Source: an uncultured Bacilli bacterium
GTDB lineage: Bacteria > Bacillota_I > Bacilli_A > RF39 > UBA660
Direction of reading: 5' to 3'
Assembly (NCBI GenBank): GCA_904502155.1
Contig: CAJGDV010000016.1
Span: forward strand, 1-17,610
DNA length: 17,610 nt
The position numbers were made by a program, and so were the translations under genes. The notes beneath the pieces were generated by a model. The model saw nothing but the letters and a program-made list of their open reading frames with translations, made no database searches and was not told the origin of the DNA. Positions 1 through 8,589 of the stretch are shown one piece after another (the stretch's first letter is position 1; each line of letters opens with the position of its first letter).

Positions 1-1322
1 AATGGTCCAGAATATAATTCAATATCAAATTTTTCATCTTTCTTTTTATCAAATAATATATATACAACATATGATAATAAAATTAATGATGTACCAATAA
101 TAGAAAATTTAGGTTCTTCATCTAATAAGATAAAAGATGTATATAAATATACTATATTTTGTAATATTTGATATATTTTATAACTATCTTTATTGTTTTC
201 TTTATAATTACAGAATATTAACATTATATAGAATCCAGCTACTAATATTGAAGTTAAAAGTACCCCTAATTCAAAATCAAAATTCATTTCACAAGCAGCA
301 ATTATAAAGTTAAGAATCAATATAAATGGTGCTAATTTAGAATTTTTGTTAAAAGATAATATATATGTCATAAAAGTTACGATAATTAGATTAATACCAA
401 TTAATAAGTAACTATCAATATTATCATAATATAAGATTGTAAATACAATAAAAAATTTAACAATAAATTCTATCATGTTTTTAAATTTATTTGATAGTAA
501 TAATAATATTAATAATGCAATATTAACCCCGATTAAAACATAATTAAAATCAAGACCAAAATTAGCAAAAATAGAACATAAACCTAAGATTATTAATATA
601 ACTGAAGAATTTAAATATAAATCATTTTTAAATTTATAGTATGTTACAAAAGTTAATAAAGATGTAAATATTAATAATGAACCTATAAATAAATCTTCAT
701 CTACTCCACCAAATTTAAATGTTTCTCCTAAAAGTCCAAAATATCCAATTGATAAAAATGCAAAAAATAAGAAACTCATTCCAACTAACCAATAAGTTTT
801 AGTTGTTTTTTCTATTTTTAATTTTTGATCACTAAATATTGATAAACCTAAGAAAGCTCCCCCGATTACAATTAATAATATCATTTTAAGAATATCATCA
901 ATATAATCCCATGTTGATGTTGAAAAAATTAATCCAGAAACAATTACCATTCCAACACCAAGTTTTAATAATATATCAAGTTTTCTTATTTCAGGATCTA
1001 TTTTTTCAATAGGAGAACCTCTAGTTATATTACTATTTGATTCATCTATTTTAGATGCAACAATGAATAATAATATAGCTGATATAGTATTAAATACTAA
1101 TAAAAAAATACCTGAAATAATAAATTTAGCCTTATCATATTTATCTACTTGATAATCTAATTTTTTAAAATTATATAAATTTAATGTTGTAAGACCAAAT
1201 ATTGTCATTATAGAGATAAAGAATAAATTATCATCTACAAAAAGTAAAAAATAAATTATCATAAGTACAATATTAAATATTAAGGCATAATCAATCATTT
1301 TTTTATGCTTTGCATCTAGCAT
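1..1322 (-). CDS. Large multi-pass membrane protein, partial (3' end beyond window)
   Basis: I translated this frame by hand. It is open from an ATG at 1322 to the left edge with no stop, giving at least 440 residues. The start MLDAKHKKMIDY has a ribosome binding site (AAGTAGGTG) a few bases upstream. After a short basic N-terminus, hydrophobic segments follow almost continuously, about 12-14 in all, for example FIISGIFLLVFNTISAILLF, MILLIVIGGAFLGL and SVILIILGLCSIFANFG. They are separated by short Lys/Asp/Asn-rich loops. No Walker, ABC or catalytic motif is visible. It could be a polytopic transporter-like protein or a structural membrane protein of unknown role; I do not recognise the family. 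It is the last gene seen on the minus strand here and has its own promoter just after the terminator of the ABC exporter operon, so it is probably transcribed separately. Confidence 0.8.
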   Translation of the reverse strand, partial: MLDAKHKKMIDYALIFNIVLMIIYFLLFVDDNLFFISIMTIFGLTTLNLYNFKKLDYQVDKYDKAKFIISGIFLLVFNTISAILLFIVASKIDESNSNITRGSPIEKIDPEIRKLDILLKLGVGMVIVSGLIFSTSTWDYIDDILKMILLIVIGGAFLGLSIFSDQKLKIEKTTKTYWLVGMSFLFFAFLSIGYFGLLGETFKFGGVDEDLFIGSLLIFTSLLTFVTYYKFKNDLYLNSSVILIILGLCSIFANFGLDFNYVLIGVNIALLILLLLSNKFKNMIEFIVKFFIVFTILYYDNIDSYLLIGINLIIVTFMTYILSFNKNSKLAPFILILNFIIAACEMNFDFELGVLLTSILVAGFYIMLIFCNYKENNKDSYKIYQILQNIVYLYTSFILLDEEPKFSIIGTSLILLSYVVYILFDKKKDEKFDIELYSGP

Positions 1323-1344
1323 TTTTACACCTACTTTCTATTTT

Positions 1345-1353
1345 ATTATACCA
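1345..1353 (-). promoter_or_regulatory. Extended -10 promoter for the partial membrane protein gene
   Basis: The minus strand reads TGGTATAAT, a perfect extended -10 (TGn plus TATAAT). It lies about 22 bases upstream of the ATG at 1322 and directly after the T-tract of the preceding terminator. No convincing -35 is present at 17 bp, which is common for extended -10 promoters. Confidence 0.6.
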
Positions 1354-1364
1354 TTTTAAAAATC

Positions 1365-1389
1365 AAAAAAAAAGAGGAATTATTCCTCT
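1365..1389 (-). terminator. Intrinsic terminator ending the tetR-ABC exporter operon
   Basis: On the minus strand a 7-bp perfect stem AGAGGAA/TTCCTCT (arms 1383-1389 and 1373-1379) is followed by a run of at least eight T residues. The three-base loop (1380-1382) is exactly the TAA stop codon of the downstream exporter gene. Confidence 0.85.
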
Positions 1390-3188
1390 GTTTCTTCAAA
1401 TTGTGAATTATATAATGTTTCATAAAATCCACCTTTTTTAAGTAATTGTTTATGAGTACCAGTTTCTACAATGTCTCCATCTTTCATTACTAATATTAAA
1501 TCAGCATTTTTAATTGTTGAAAGACGATGAGCAATAATAAACGAAGTTCTTCCTTCCATCAGTTTATCCATAGCTTCTTGAATTAGAATTTCTGTTCTAG
1601 TATCAACACTACTTGTTGCTTCATCTAATATTAAAATTTTAGGATCAGCAAGGATAACTCTAGCAATTGTTAAAAGTTGTTTTTGACCTTGACTAATATT
1701 ATCAGATTCCTCATTTATAACCATATTATATGTATCTGGTAATGTTTTAATAAAGTGATGAACACTTGCTGCACGGCAAGCATCTTTAACATTTTCACTT
1801 GTTGCATCTAATCTACCATATTTGATATTTTCTTCAATAGTACCATTAAATAACCATGTGTCTTGTAGTACCATTCCAAATAAACTTCTTAAATCAGAAC
1901 GATTAAAATCTCTAATATCATGACCATCAATACAAATTGAACCTGAATTGATATCATAAAATCTCATAAGTAATTTAACTATTGTTGTTTTTCCAGCTCC
2001 TGTTGGTCCAACAATGGCAATTTTTTGTCCTTTTTTAATTTTAGCATTAAAATCATTAATGATAACTTTATCATCATTATATCCAAAATGAACATTTTTA
2101 AATTCAATTTCACCATTAATATTATTTATACTAACTGGTTTTAAAGTATCTTTTACTTCTTCTTCAGCATCTAAAAATTCAAAAATTCTTTCAGCTGATG
2201 CTATTGTTGGTTGAAGTAAAGCTGATATTTGTGCTAAATCACTAACAGAACGATTTAAGTTTCTAACATATTGTGAAAATGATAATATGTTTCCTACTTG
2301 AATTTTATTTTGAATAGTTAAAATTCCACCATAAATTGATATAACAACATAACTTATATCACCCATAAAATGTGTAAGTGGATGCATTGATGTTGATATA
2401 AATTGACTTTTCCATGCACTATCATATAAAAGATCATTATATTTTTCAAATTCAGCTATAGCTTTTTCTTCAGCATTAAATACTGAAACAACATCATGAC
2501 CACCATATATTTCTTCAACAACACCATTTATATTACCAATATTTTTTTGTTGTCTTGTAAATAGTTTTTGACTTCTACTCATAATAAAGCCCATACTTAA
2601 AATTGAGATAGGTAAAATTAATAATGAAACAATAGTTAAATTACTATTAATTTTAATCATCATAATTATAATACCTATTATAGTTGCAAAACTTGATACA
2701 AATTGACTTAATACTTGACTTAAATTCATACTAAATGTATCAACATCATTTGTAATTCTAGATAATATTTCACCATGTGTAAATTTATCAAAATACTTCA
2801 TTGGTAATTTATTTATTTTTTCACTAATTTCTTTTCTTAAATTATATGAAATTTTACATGAAATAGTATTCATTATGAAATTTGTTATAAAACTACAAAT
2901 ACTACTTAAAACGTAAATTATTACTAAAATAGTTAAAGTTTTATTAACATAACTAAAATTAATTTCTCCTGTATTATTTAATTTTTTTACAACTCCATTA
3001 AATATTTCAGTTGTAACATCACCTAAAATATTTGGACCAACAATAAAAAATACAGTTGATAATATTGCAAATAATAAAACTATAATTAAACTTAATTTAT
3101 AATTTTTAATATAATTAATTAGTTTTTTAAATGTACCTTTAAAGTCTTTAACTTTTCCCATTTCTTTTCCCATTGGAGGTTTTGGCAT
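1380..3188 (-). CDS. ABC exporter subunit with the consensus catalytic site (heterodimer partner B)
   Basis: This is a 602-residue fused permease-ATPase of the type IV ABC exporter class (multidrug/lipid exporter-like). An N-terminal six-helix membrane domain covers about residues 33-330 and an ATPase domain about 360-590. ATPase motifs are Walker A GPTGAGKT (394-401), Q-loop Gln442, signature ISQGQ (498-502, where the usual SGGQ has become SQGQ), Walker B ILILDEATS (518-526) with catalytic Glu523, and switch His554. The partner gene lies immediately upstream, has a proper SGGQ signature but lacks the catalytic Glu. This complementary asymmetry is the hallmark of heterodimeric exporters such as LmrCD, BmrCD and TM287/288. 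The start ATG at 3188 has AAGGAGG seven bases upstream, lying inside the last codons of the partner gene, with one base between stop and start. The substrate cannot be told from sequence; the TetR gene suggests a toxic or signalling compound. Confidence 0.93.
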   Translation of the reverse strand: MPKPPMGKEMGKVKDFKGTFKKLINYIKNYKLSLIIVLLFAILSTVFFIVGPNILGDVTTEIFNGVVKKLNNTGEINFSYVNKTLTILVIIYVLSSICSFITNFIMNTISCKISYNLRKEISEKINKLPMKYFDKFTHGEILSRITNDVDTFSMNLSQVLSQFVSSFATIIGIIIMMIKINSNLTIVSLLILPISILSMGFIMSRSQKLFTRQQKNIGNINGVVEEIYGGHDVVSVFNAEEKAIAEFEKYNDLLYDSAWKSQFISTSMHPLTHFMGDISYVVISIYGGILTIQNKIQVGNILSFSQYVRNLNRSVSDLAQISALLQPTIASAERIFEFLDAEEEVKDTLKPVSINNINGEIEFKNVHFGYNDDKVIINDFNAKIKKGQKIAIVGPTGAGKTTIVKLLMRFYDINSGSICIDGHDIRDFNRSDLRSLFGMVLQDTWLFNGTIEENIKYGRLDATSENVKDACRAASVHHFIKTLPDTYNMVINEESDNISQGQKQLLTIARVILADPKILILDEATSSVDTRTEILIQEAMDKLMEGRTSFIIAHRLSTIKNADLILVMKDGDIVETGTHKQLLKKGGFYETLYNSQFEETEE

Positions 3189-3189
3189 A

Positions 3190-5343
3190 TTATAACTCCT
3201 CCTTACTTAATTGTGAGTATGCTATTTCTTTATAAACTTCACAATTTTTTAATAATTGTTTATGTTTTCCCATTCCAACAATTTTTCCTTCATCAAGAAC
3301 AATAATATTGTCTGCATTCATAATTGTTGAAATTCTTTGTGCTACGATTAAAACAGTTTTATCTTTTGTAACTTCTTTTAATTCTGATCTTAAAGTAACA
3401 TCTGTTTTAAAATCAAGTGCTGAGAATGAATCATCAAAAATATAAATGTCTGGATTAGCTGCAATAGCACGTGCTATAGAAAGTCTTTGTCTTTGACCTC
3501 CTGATACATTAGTACCACCTTGAACGATTTCAGATTTATATTTTTTATTTAGTTTATTAATAAATTCTTTAGATTGACTAATTTTTGCTGCGTTTTCCAT
3601 TTCTTCATTAGTAATATTATCACTTTTATATTTTATATTTGATTCTACTGTTCCTTTAAATAGAATTCCTTTTTGTGGTACAAATCCTATTTTATCTCTT
3701 AATGTTTTAAGTTTCATTTTTCTTATATCAACACCATCAACAGTAATGATACCTTCAGTTACATCGTATAATCTAGGTATTAAATTAATTAATGTTGACT
3801 TACCACTTCCTGTTGAACCTATAAAGGCTGTTGTTGTTCCAGGTTTTGCAACAAAAGAAATATCAGTCATAACATCTTCATTAGCATCTGGATATCTAAA
3901 GCAAACATTTTTAAATTCTACAACACCTTTTTTTGATTTATCTAAAGCTTGCGCTTTTAAAGGGTCTTGAATGACATTTTCAGTATCAATGATTTCCATA
4001 ATACGCTTAGCTGATACATTAGCTCTTGGAAGCATAATTGAAAGCATAGACATCATTAAAAATGACATTATAATATGTACTGAATATTGGATACATGCCA
4101 TCATATTTCCAACTTGAAGTAATCCTTTATCAATTTGATATGAACCAATCCAAACAATAAGTACACTTACAACATTCATAATAAGCATCATTGTTGGCAT
4201 CATAATACTCATTGTTCTATCTACAAATAAACTAACTTTTGTAAGATCAGTATTAGCTTTATCAAATCTTTGTTCTTCATATTTTTCATTTGCAAATGCT
4301 CTAATTACAGGAATACCTGTTAATATTTCACGAGAAACTTGATTTAAACGATCAATAAGTTTTTGAAGCATTGTAAATTTAGGCATAGTTATTAAAAATA
4401 ATGTTCCAACCATTGTAAATAAACATATTACAGCAATACCAACAATCCATATTAATGAATTACTAGCATTATATGTTTTAATAATTCCACCAAATGCCAT
4501 AATTGGTGCATAAACAACAATTCTCATCATAAATACAATAATACCTTGAACTTGTTGAATATCATTTGTAGTTCTTGTAATAAGAGATGCCGTTCCAAAT
4601 GTTTTCATTTCAGTCTTTGAAAAACTCATTACTTTTCTAAATATTTGACTACGTAATGATTTACCTAATCTTGCTGCTAATCTAGAACCTAAAAATGTTA
4701 TTGAAATAGCTACAATCATAATTGAAAAAGCAACACTAAGCATAACAAATCCTGATTTTAAAATATAATTAATTTGAAATGAATTAATATCAATACCAAC
4801 TTTTTCATATTCATTAAGTACACTTAAAATTGCCGTTTGCATTTTAGTTGAATCAGGTATTTTATCTAATTTATCAAGAATTTCTTTTTTATCTTTTTCA
4901 CTAAGTAATGGTAAAAAATGAAGTGGACTAACGCCGTCTTTTACTTTTAATTCTTCATTATCCATATTTTCTAATGTATATAGAATCATAAATGGCTCTA
5001 ACAGAATTTCACTAGCTTTTTTTCTATTATCTTCTATTAAAGTATATATTTCTTCTTTTTTATTTAATTTATAATCAGTTTTACCTACTTTATTTAATTT
5101 ATAACAATCATTTATTATTTCTTTTTCTTCTTCTGTTAAAAAGTAAGAAATATTTTTCATTGTTTCTTTGGATATAACAAGACTTGCTGCATCTTCAACA
5201 CCTTTTTGTTGTATACCAACATTAACAATTTTAGAAGTATAATCTGGAAGTTTTAAATCTAAAGATGCTTGAAGTATTAATAATCCAACAATAACAATTA
5301 TTGAAATAAATGATGATTTAAGATATTTAAATATTCTTATCAT
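3190..5343 (-). CDS. ABC exporter subunit with degenerate ATPase site and large extracellular insert (partner A)
   Basis: This is a 717-residue fused permease-ATPase. TM1 is at about residues 11-28. A hydrophilic, Lys/Glu-rich stretch of about 165 residues (30-195) precedes TM2 (about 198-218), so by topology it is an extracellular domain. Motifs are Walker A GSTGSGKS (509-516), Q-loop Gln557, a full signature VSGGQ (613-617), Walker B IYIFDDS (633-639) with Asp638 in place of catalytic Glu, and Gln669 in place of the switch His. It should therefore donate the good signature to the partner's catalytic site and form the degenerate site itself. Its ATG overlaps the TGA of the upstream tetR gene (ATGA), so translation is probably coupled. 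GAAGGA lies upstream as ribosome binding site. An enlarged TM1-TM2 loop is familiar in Bacillota heterodimeric exporters; its role here is unknown. Confidence 0.93.
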   Translation of the reverse strand: MIRIFKYLKSSFISIIVIVGLLILQASLDLKLPDYTSKIVNVGIQQKGVEDAASLVISKETMKNISYFLTEEEKEIINDCYKLNKVGKTDYKLNKKEEIYTLIEDNRKKASEILLEPFMILYTLENMDNEELKVKDGVSPLHFLPLLSEKDKKEILDKLDKIPDSTKMQTAILSVLNEYEKVGIDINSFQINYILKSGFVMLSVAFSIMIVAISITFLGSRLAARLGKSLRSQIFRKVMSFSKTEMKTFGTASLITRTTNDIQQVQGIIVFMMRIVVYAPIMAFGGIIKTYNASNSLIWIVGIAVICLFTMVGTLFLITMPKFTMLQKLIDRLNQVSREILTGIPVIRAFANEKYEEQRFDKANTDLTKVSLFVDRTMSIMMPTMMLIMNVVSVLIVWIGSYQIDKGLLQVGNMMACIQYSVHIIMSFLMMSMLSIMLPRANVSAKRIMEIIDTENVIQDPLKAQALDKSKKGVVEFKNVCFRYPDANEDVMTDISFVAKPGTTTAFIGSTGSGKSTLINLIPRLYDVTEGIITVDGVDIRKMKLKTLRDKIGFVPQKGILFKGTVESNIKYKSDNITNEEMENAAKISQSKEFINKLNKKYKSEIVQGGTNVSGGQRQRLSIARAIAANPDIYIFDDSFSALDFKTDVTLRSELKEVTKDKTVLIVAQRISTIMNADNIIVLDEGKIVGMGKHKQLLKNCEVYKEIAYSQLSKEEL

Positions 5344-5936
5344 ATAATCCTTCTTTCTATTCCATTTAATATTATATTAATTTCTTTAATAAAGATTTCT
5401 TTAATCTTATCTTTTTCTTCTATGTTTTTAAAAGCGAAAGAAATACTTTGTATTAAAAGTGTATCAATAATATGAATTATAAGATGTTTATCATTTTCAT
5501 TGATATCATATTTTGAAAAATCAAATAATTCTAATTTTAAAACCATTTTATCTTTGTTAATTGGAAGCATTTTTAATGCATGATTAGTATTAAAATTAAT
5601 AAAAATATTTTTTATCAATTTTTTATTTTCTTCTGTTTGTTGCAATGCATGTTCAAATAAATCAATAAAGATTTTTTTAATATCTTTATTATGTTTTAAT
5701 GATTTTTCTTTATAAATATTATTATTTTTTTCAAAAACAGTGTCTAACATATAAAAATATAAATCTTCTTTATTTTTAAAATATAGATAAAAAGAACCTC
5801 TTGGTATATTTATTTCTTTTATTATTCTATTTATGGAAGCTTCTTCAAAAAGATAATTAGAAAATTCTATTTTAGCTTGATTCAAGATAATATTTTGCTT
5901 ATTTTGTTCTAATTTATAAAATGCATTATATGGCAT
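5340..5936 (-). CDS. TetR-family transcriptional repressor of the exporter operon
   Basis: This 198-residue protein is a normal TetR-family length. The N-terminal helix-turn-helix lies at about residues 28-57 and contains the typical recognition-helix and anchor pattern (INRIIKEINIPRGSFYLYFK, then NKEDLYFYML). The C-terminal ligand-binding and dimerisation half is helical and not conserved enough to name a ligand. The gene is first in the operon and overlaps the first exporter gene by four bases (ATGA). A perfect inverted repeat, CTGACA-N3-TGTCAG, sits between the -35 and -10 of its own promoter. The simplest reading is an autoregulated repressor that releases the exporter operon when it binds an exporter substrate; this is inferred from context. 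The start ATG at 5936 has AGAGGATG upstream. Confidence 0.9.
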   Translation of the reverse strand: MPYNAFYKLEQNKQNIILNQAKIEFSNYLFEEASINRIIKEINIPRGSFYLYFKNKEDLYFYMLDTVFEKNNNIYKEKSLKHNKDIKKIFIDLFEHALQQTEENKKLIKNIFINFNTNHALKMLPINKDKMVLKLELFDFSKYDINENDKHLIIHIIDTLLIQSISFAFKNIEEKDKIKEIFIKEINIILNGIERRII

Positions 5937-5957
5937 TGTATCATCCTCTCATTGTTA

Positions 5958-5986
5958 ATTATAACACTGACACCTTGTCAGGTCAA
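5958..5986 (-). promoter_or_regulatory. Promoter and TetR operator of the tetR-exporter operon
   Basis: The minus strand shows -35 TTGACC (5981-5986), a spacer of exactly 17 bp (5964-5980), and -10 TATAAT (5958-5963) preceded by TGT, an extended -10. The palindrome CTGACA-CCT-TGTCAG (plus-strand sense, 5967-5981) fills the spacer. A repressor dimer bound here would cover both promoter elements. That this TetR binds this site is inferred from position and symmetry. Confidence 0.85.
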
Positions 5987-5990
5987 TTAT

Positions 5991-6016
5991 AAAAAAAAAG
6001 GTTTTTTTCAAAACCT
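5991..6016 (-). terminator. Intrinsic terminator ending the DHHW-MBOAT operon
   Basis: On the minus strand the stem AGGTTTT/AAAACCT (6010-6016 and 5999-6005) has a four-base loop and a run of T residues at 5998-5991. The TGA stop of the MBOAT gene (6008-6010) lies in the loop and first stem base. The T-run ends four bases before the -35 of the tetR promoter. Confidence 0.85.
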
Positions 6017-7369
6017 AAAATAAATAAATGGACTATAACTACTAACAACAATTTTTATAATACAAAGTATAAAAATTAAAATATAACCAATATCAACTAA
6101 TACTTGATTATTTATTTTTTTAATTAATTTTGGCATAATTGGTGTTGATAAAATAAGTCCTAATATAAATGATAAAAGATATTTAAAATTAAATACTCCA
6201 GTTAAAGAAATTATTTTGATATCTCCAAGTCCATTTAAGAATATCATACTAGAAAATAAATCTTTAACTTCATTAAATGTAGTTACTTTAAATATACCCC
6301 AACCAATCATTACAATAACTAGTGTATAAATTCTTTGTATTATTGTTGGAGCCTTTTTTAAATATTTATTTAAGAATAATTTTTCAATTAAAAGTAGTAA
6401 TCCATAATACATACCCCATATTATAAAGTTTACACTAGCACCATGCCATAAACCAGTTAATGACCATACTATCATAATATTTAAAATATGACGTTTCTTA
6501 TTACCTCCTAATGGGATATAAACATAATCTCTAAAAAATGTTGATAAAGATATATGCCATCTACGCCAAAAATCAGTAATACTTTTTGCTATATATGGAT
6601 AATTAAAGTTCTCAAGGAAATTAAATCCTGTCATTTTTCCAAGTCCTATAGCCATATCAGAATATCCTGAAAAATCAAAATAAATTTGAAGAGAATAAGC
6701 TAACATTCCAAATATAACACCAATAAATCCATAACTAGTAGCTTCAAGTTGTAATACTTGTGTAGCTATATATCCTACATTATCAGCAATTAATACTTTT
6801 TTACCTAATCCAGTTATAAATCTTCTAATACCTATTTGGAAGTTTTCTAAAGTTTCTTTTCTATTAGAAAGTTCGTCTTCAATTGTTTCATATCTAACAA
6901 TAGGTCCAGCAATTAGTTGTGGAAAGAATGTTATATAACATCCTAAATAAAATATATTTTTTTGAACCTTTACCTTTTTATAATAAACATCTATTACATA
7001 AGATAAAATTTGGAATGTATAAAAACTAATTCCAATTGGCAGAATAACATTAAAATCTTTTATATTAATATTAAAAATATCAATTATAAAATTAGTATAT
7101 TTATAATAAATAAGTAATCCTAAATTAAAAGCAACAGCTAATATTAAATATTTTTTTTCTCTTTTTTTATCAATAAGTAATGCTAATAGATAATTTACTA
7201 AAATAGAAAATAAAATTAAGAAAATATATACAGGTTCTCCCCATGCATAAAATAGTAAACTAAAAATTAAAATTACAAAATTACGGTATTTTCTATTTTT
7301 AATAACAAAATAACTTAATAAAAATAGTGGTAAAAATAATGTTAAAAAAATTAAACTTGAAAATGTCAT
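6008..7369 (-). CDS. MBOAT-family O-acyltransferase (AlgI-like)
   Basis: This 453-residue polytopic membrane protein has the AlgI/DltB-type membrane-bound O-acyltransferase core. Recognisable blocks (numbered from the chosen start) are FFPQLIAGPIVRYE (about 148-161), YFDFSGYSDMAIGLG (about 230-244), FWRRWHISLSTFFRDYVYIP (267-286, with His272) and SLTGLWHGASVNF (303-315, with the conserved WHG His309). This family moves acyl groups, often acetyl, across the membrane onto extracytoplasmic glycans. I place the start at the ATG at 7369 because GGGTGA lies about six bases upstream; an in-frame GTG at 7378 has no matching site. One base separates this start from the stop of the upstream DHHW gene, the expected extracellular partner. 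The acceptor polymer is not indicated by the sequence. Confidence 0.93.
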   Translation of the reverse strand: MTFSSLIFLTLFLPLFLLSYFVIKNRKYRNFVILIFSLLFYAWGEPVYIFLILFSILVNYLLALLIDKKREKKYLILAVAFNLGLLIYYKYTNFIIDIFNINIKDFNVILPIGISFYTFQILSYVIDVYYKKVKVQKNIFYLGCYITFFPQLIAGPIVRYETIEDELSNRKETLENFQIGIRRFITGLGKKVLIADNVGYIATQVLQLEATSYGFIGVIFGMLAYSLQIYFDFSGYSDMAIGLGKMTGFNFLENFNYPYIAKSITDFWRRWHISLSTFFRDYVYIPLGGNKKRHILNIMIVWSLTGLWHGASVNFIIWGMYYGLLLLIEKLFLNKYLKKAPTIIQRIYTLVIVMIGWGIFKVTTFNEVKDLFSSMIFLNGLGDIKIISLTGVFNFKYLLSFILGLILSTPIMPKLIKKINNQVLVDIGYILIFILCIIKIVVSSYSPFIYFRF

Positions 7370-7370
7370 A

Positions 7371-8525
7371 CTATTCACCCATTATCTTTCTTTTAGTATC
7401 ATAATTATATGCATCAAATAATGTTGATTGAGTTTCACCTAATATTAATACTTTATCGATATTATTTTCTTTTACATATTTTTTGAAATTTAGATTTTCA
7501 TTAATAAATCTATCATATCTTACATTAATAACATGTGTATTTTTAAAATGACTAGCTATTATTTCATCTATTGGCCATGCGAATGAATCAGATATAATTA
7601 ATAAATTTTCTTTATTTTTATTATTTTTATAAATTACTTCTCCAAACATTCCATTATAATATGAAACATAATGATCATAAAAAATATCTTTTGTTTCTTT
7701 TATTTTTTTTGGTTTATAACCTTTTATATCAATATTAATATTACTTTGATAGTCAATTATTGTGAAGTAATCTTTAATATTTGTTAAAGCAGCTGCTTTA
7801 GCTGTTGAACCTATAAAATCAACATCAAGCATTTTTGCTTTTAATTTCATTGGTTTATAACCTAACATATTCATAATGTCTTCATAACCTTTAATAGCTC
7901 CATAGCTATTCCAGTGGTGATCTGTTCGATAAAAATATTCTGTGTATTGTGCATTGTCTTTTATTTCTAATTCTTTTACGTTTAAATGAAGTTTTAATTC
8001 TTCAATATATTTTTCCTTGCCTCTTAGTCTTATATCATTATCTAAGCCTGTAAATTCATATCTATTTGGCAAATAAATATAAACAGGAATTATTTCATTC
8101 ATTTGTTTATAAAAATCTAATTGATTTTGAAATCTTTCTCTTAATTGCTTATCATTAAGACTTGATTCTAAAACATAAAATTCATTATTAGAAAAAATAT
8201 ATTCATTATTAGTATTCATATCAATAAAACTAAATCCTTTTTTTTCATTAATTATTTTATTTATTTTTGCATAATTATAATTAATAAAACTATAAAAAGG
8301 AAAATAATTAGTTACCCTATTTTCAATATTTGTTTTAATATTATTAAATTTATTTTCAAATTTTGTAATTATATCTTTGCCTTCTTTTATTGGAGCAGTT
8401 TTAAAATTACTATAATCTAATGTTACAACATTAAGTTCTAATAATATAAATTTTATTGGCAAATAACTTAGTAATGAAAAAATTATTAATAAAAAAGTGA
8501 TTGTTAAAAATTTGTCTTTTTTCAT
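7371..8525 (-). CDS. Membrane-anchored DHHW / AlgX-like protein, partner of the MBOAT acyltransferase
   Basis: This 384-residue protein has one N-terminal membrane segment (about residues 7-29) and then a long domain predicted to lie outside the cell. It carries the family-naming motif DHHW at 202-205 (in YFYRTDHHWNSYGA) and a SGNH-like block LLIISDSFAWPIDE whose Ser314 could be the nucleophile, as in AlgJ/AlgX-type acetyltransferases. Such proteins receive the acyl group exported by an MBOAT partner and pass it to a polysaccharide, which matches the one-base junction to the MBOAT gene. The start is set at the ATG at 8525 because AAAGGAAG lies about seven bases upstream. An ATG at 8543 lies within the likely transcription start region and has no ribosome binding site. 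Confidence 0.88.
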   Translation of the reverse strand: MKKDKFLTITFLLIIFSLLSYLPIKFILLELNVVTLDYSNFKTAPIKEGKDIITKFENKFNNIKTNIENRVTNYFPFYSFINYNYAKINKIINEKKGFSFIDMNTNNEYIFSNNEFYVLESSLNDKQLRERFQNQLDFYKQMNEIIPVYIYLPNRYEFTGLDNDIRLRGKEKYIEELKLHLNVKELEIKDNAQYTEYFYRTDHHWNSYGAIKGYEDIMNMLGYKPMKLKAKMLDVDFIGSTAKAAALTNIKDYFTIIDYQSNINIDIKGYKPKKIKETKDIFYDHYVSYYNGMFGEVIYKNNKNKENLLIISDSFAWPIDEIIASHFKNTHVINVRYDRFINENLNFKKYVKENNIDKVLILGETQSTLFDAYNYDTKRKIMGE

Positions 8526-8547
8526 ATTTTTACTTCCTTTCATAAAA

Positions 8548-8556
8548 AGTATAACA
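8548..8556 (-). promoter_or_regulatory. Extended -10 promoter for the DHHW-MBOAT operon
   Basis: The minus strand reads TGTTATACT (TGn plus TATACT). It immediately follows the T-tract of the preceding terminator and ends 23 bases before the chosen start at 8525. No good -35 is seen. Confidence 0.55.
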
Positions 8557-8557
8557 T

Positions 8558-8589
8558 AAAAAAAACGAATTTACTTAAAAAATCCGTTT
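8558..8589 (-). terminator. Intrinsic terminator ending the tail-anchored gene pair
   Basis: On the minus strand AAACGGATTT (8589-8580) pairs with AAATTCGTTT (8572-8563) over 10 bp with one G-U pair and a seven-base loop. About eight T residues follow. The TAA stop of the small gene (8571-8573) spans the loop and arm. Confidence 0.8.

Noticed and set aside
3746..3970. A 74-codon plus-strand reading frame opposite the exporter gene
   Set aside because: It lies antisense to the conserved ATPase domain (including the Walker A region), has no ribosome binding site and resembles no protein. The same applies to plus-strand frames at 8846-9082, 9692-9898, 12863-13195, 15501-15872, 16401-16694 and 16850-17089.
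5340..7369. Recoding of TGA as tryptophan, suggested by the AT-rich Mollicutes-like composition
   Set aside because: TGA ends the TetR and MBOAT genes at the expected protein lengths, and tryptophan is encoded by TGG throughout.
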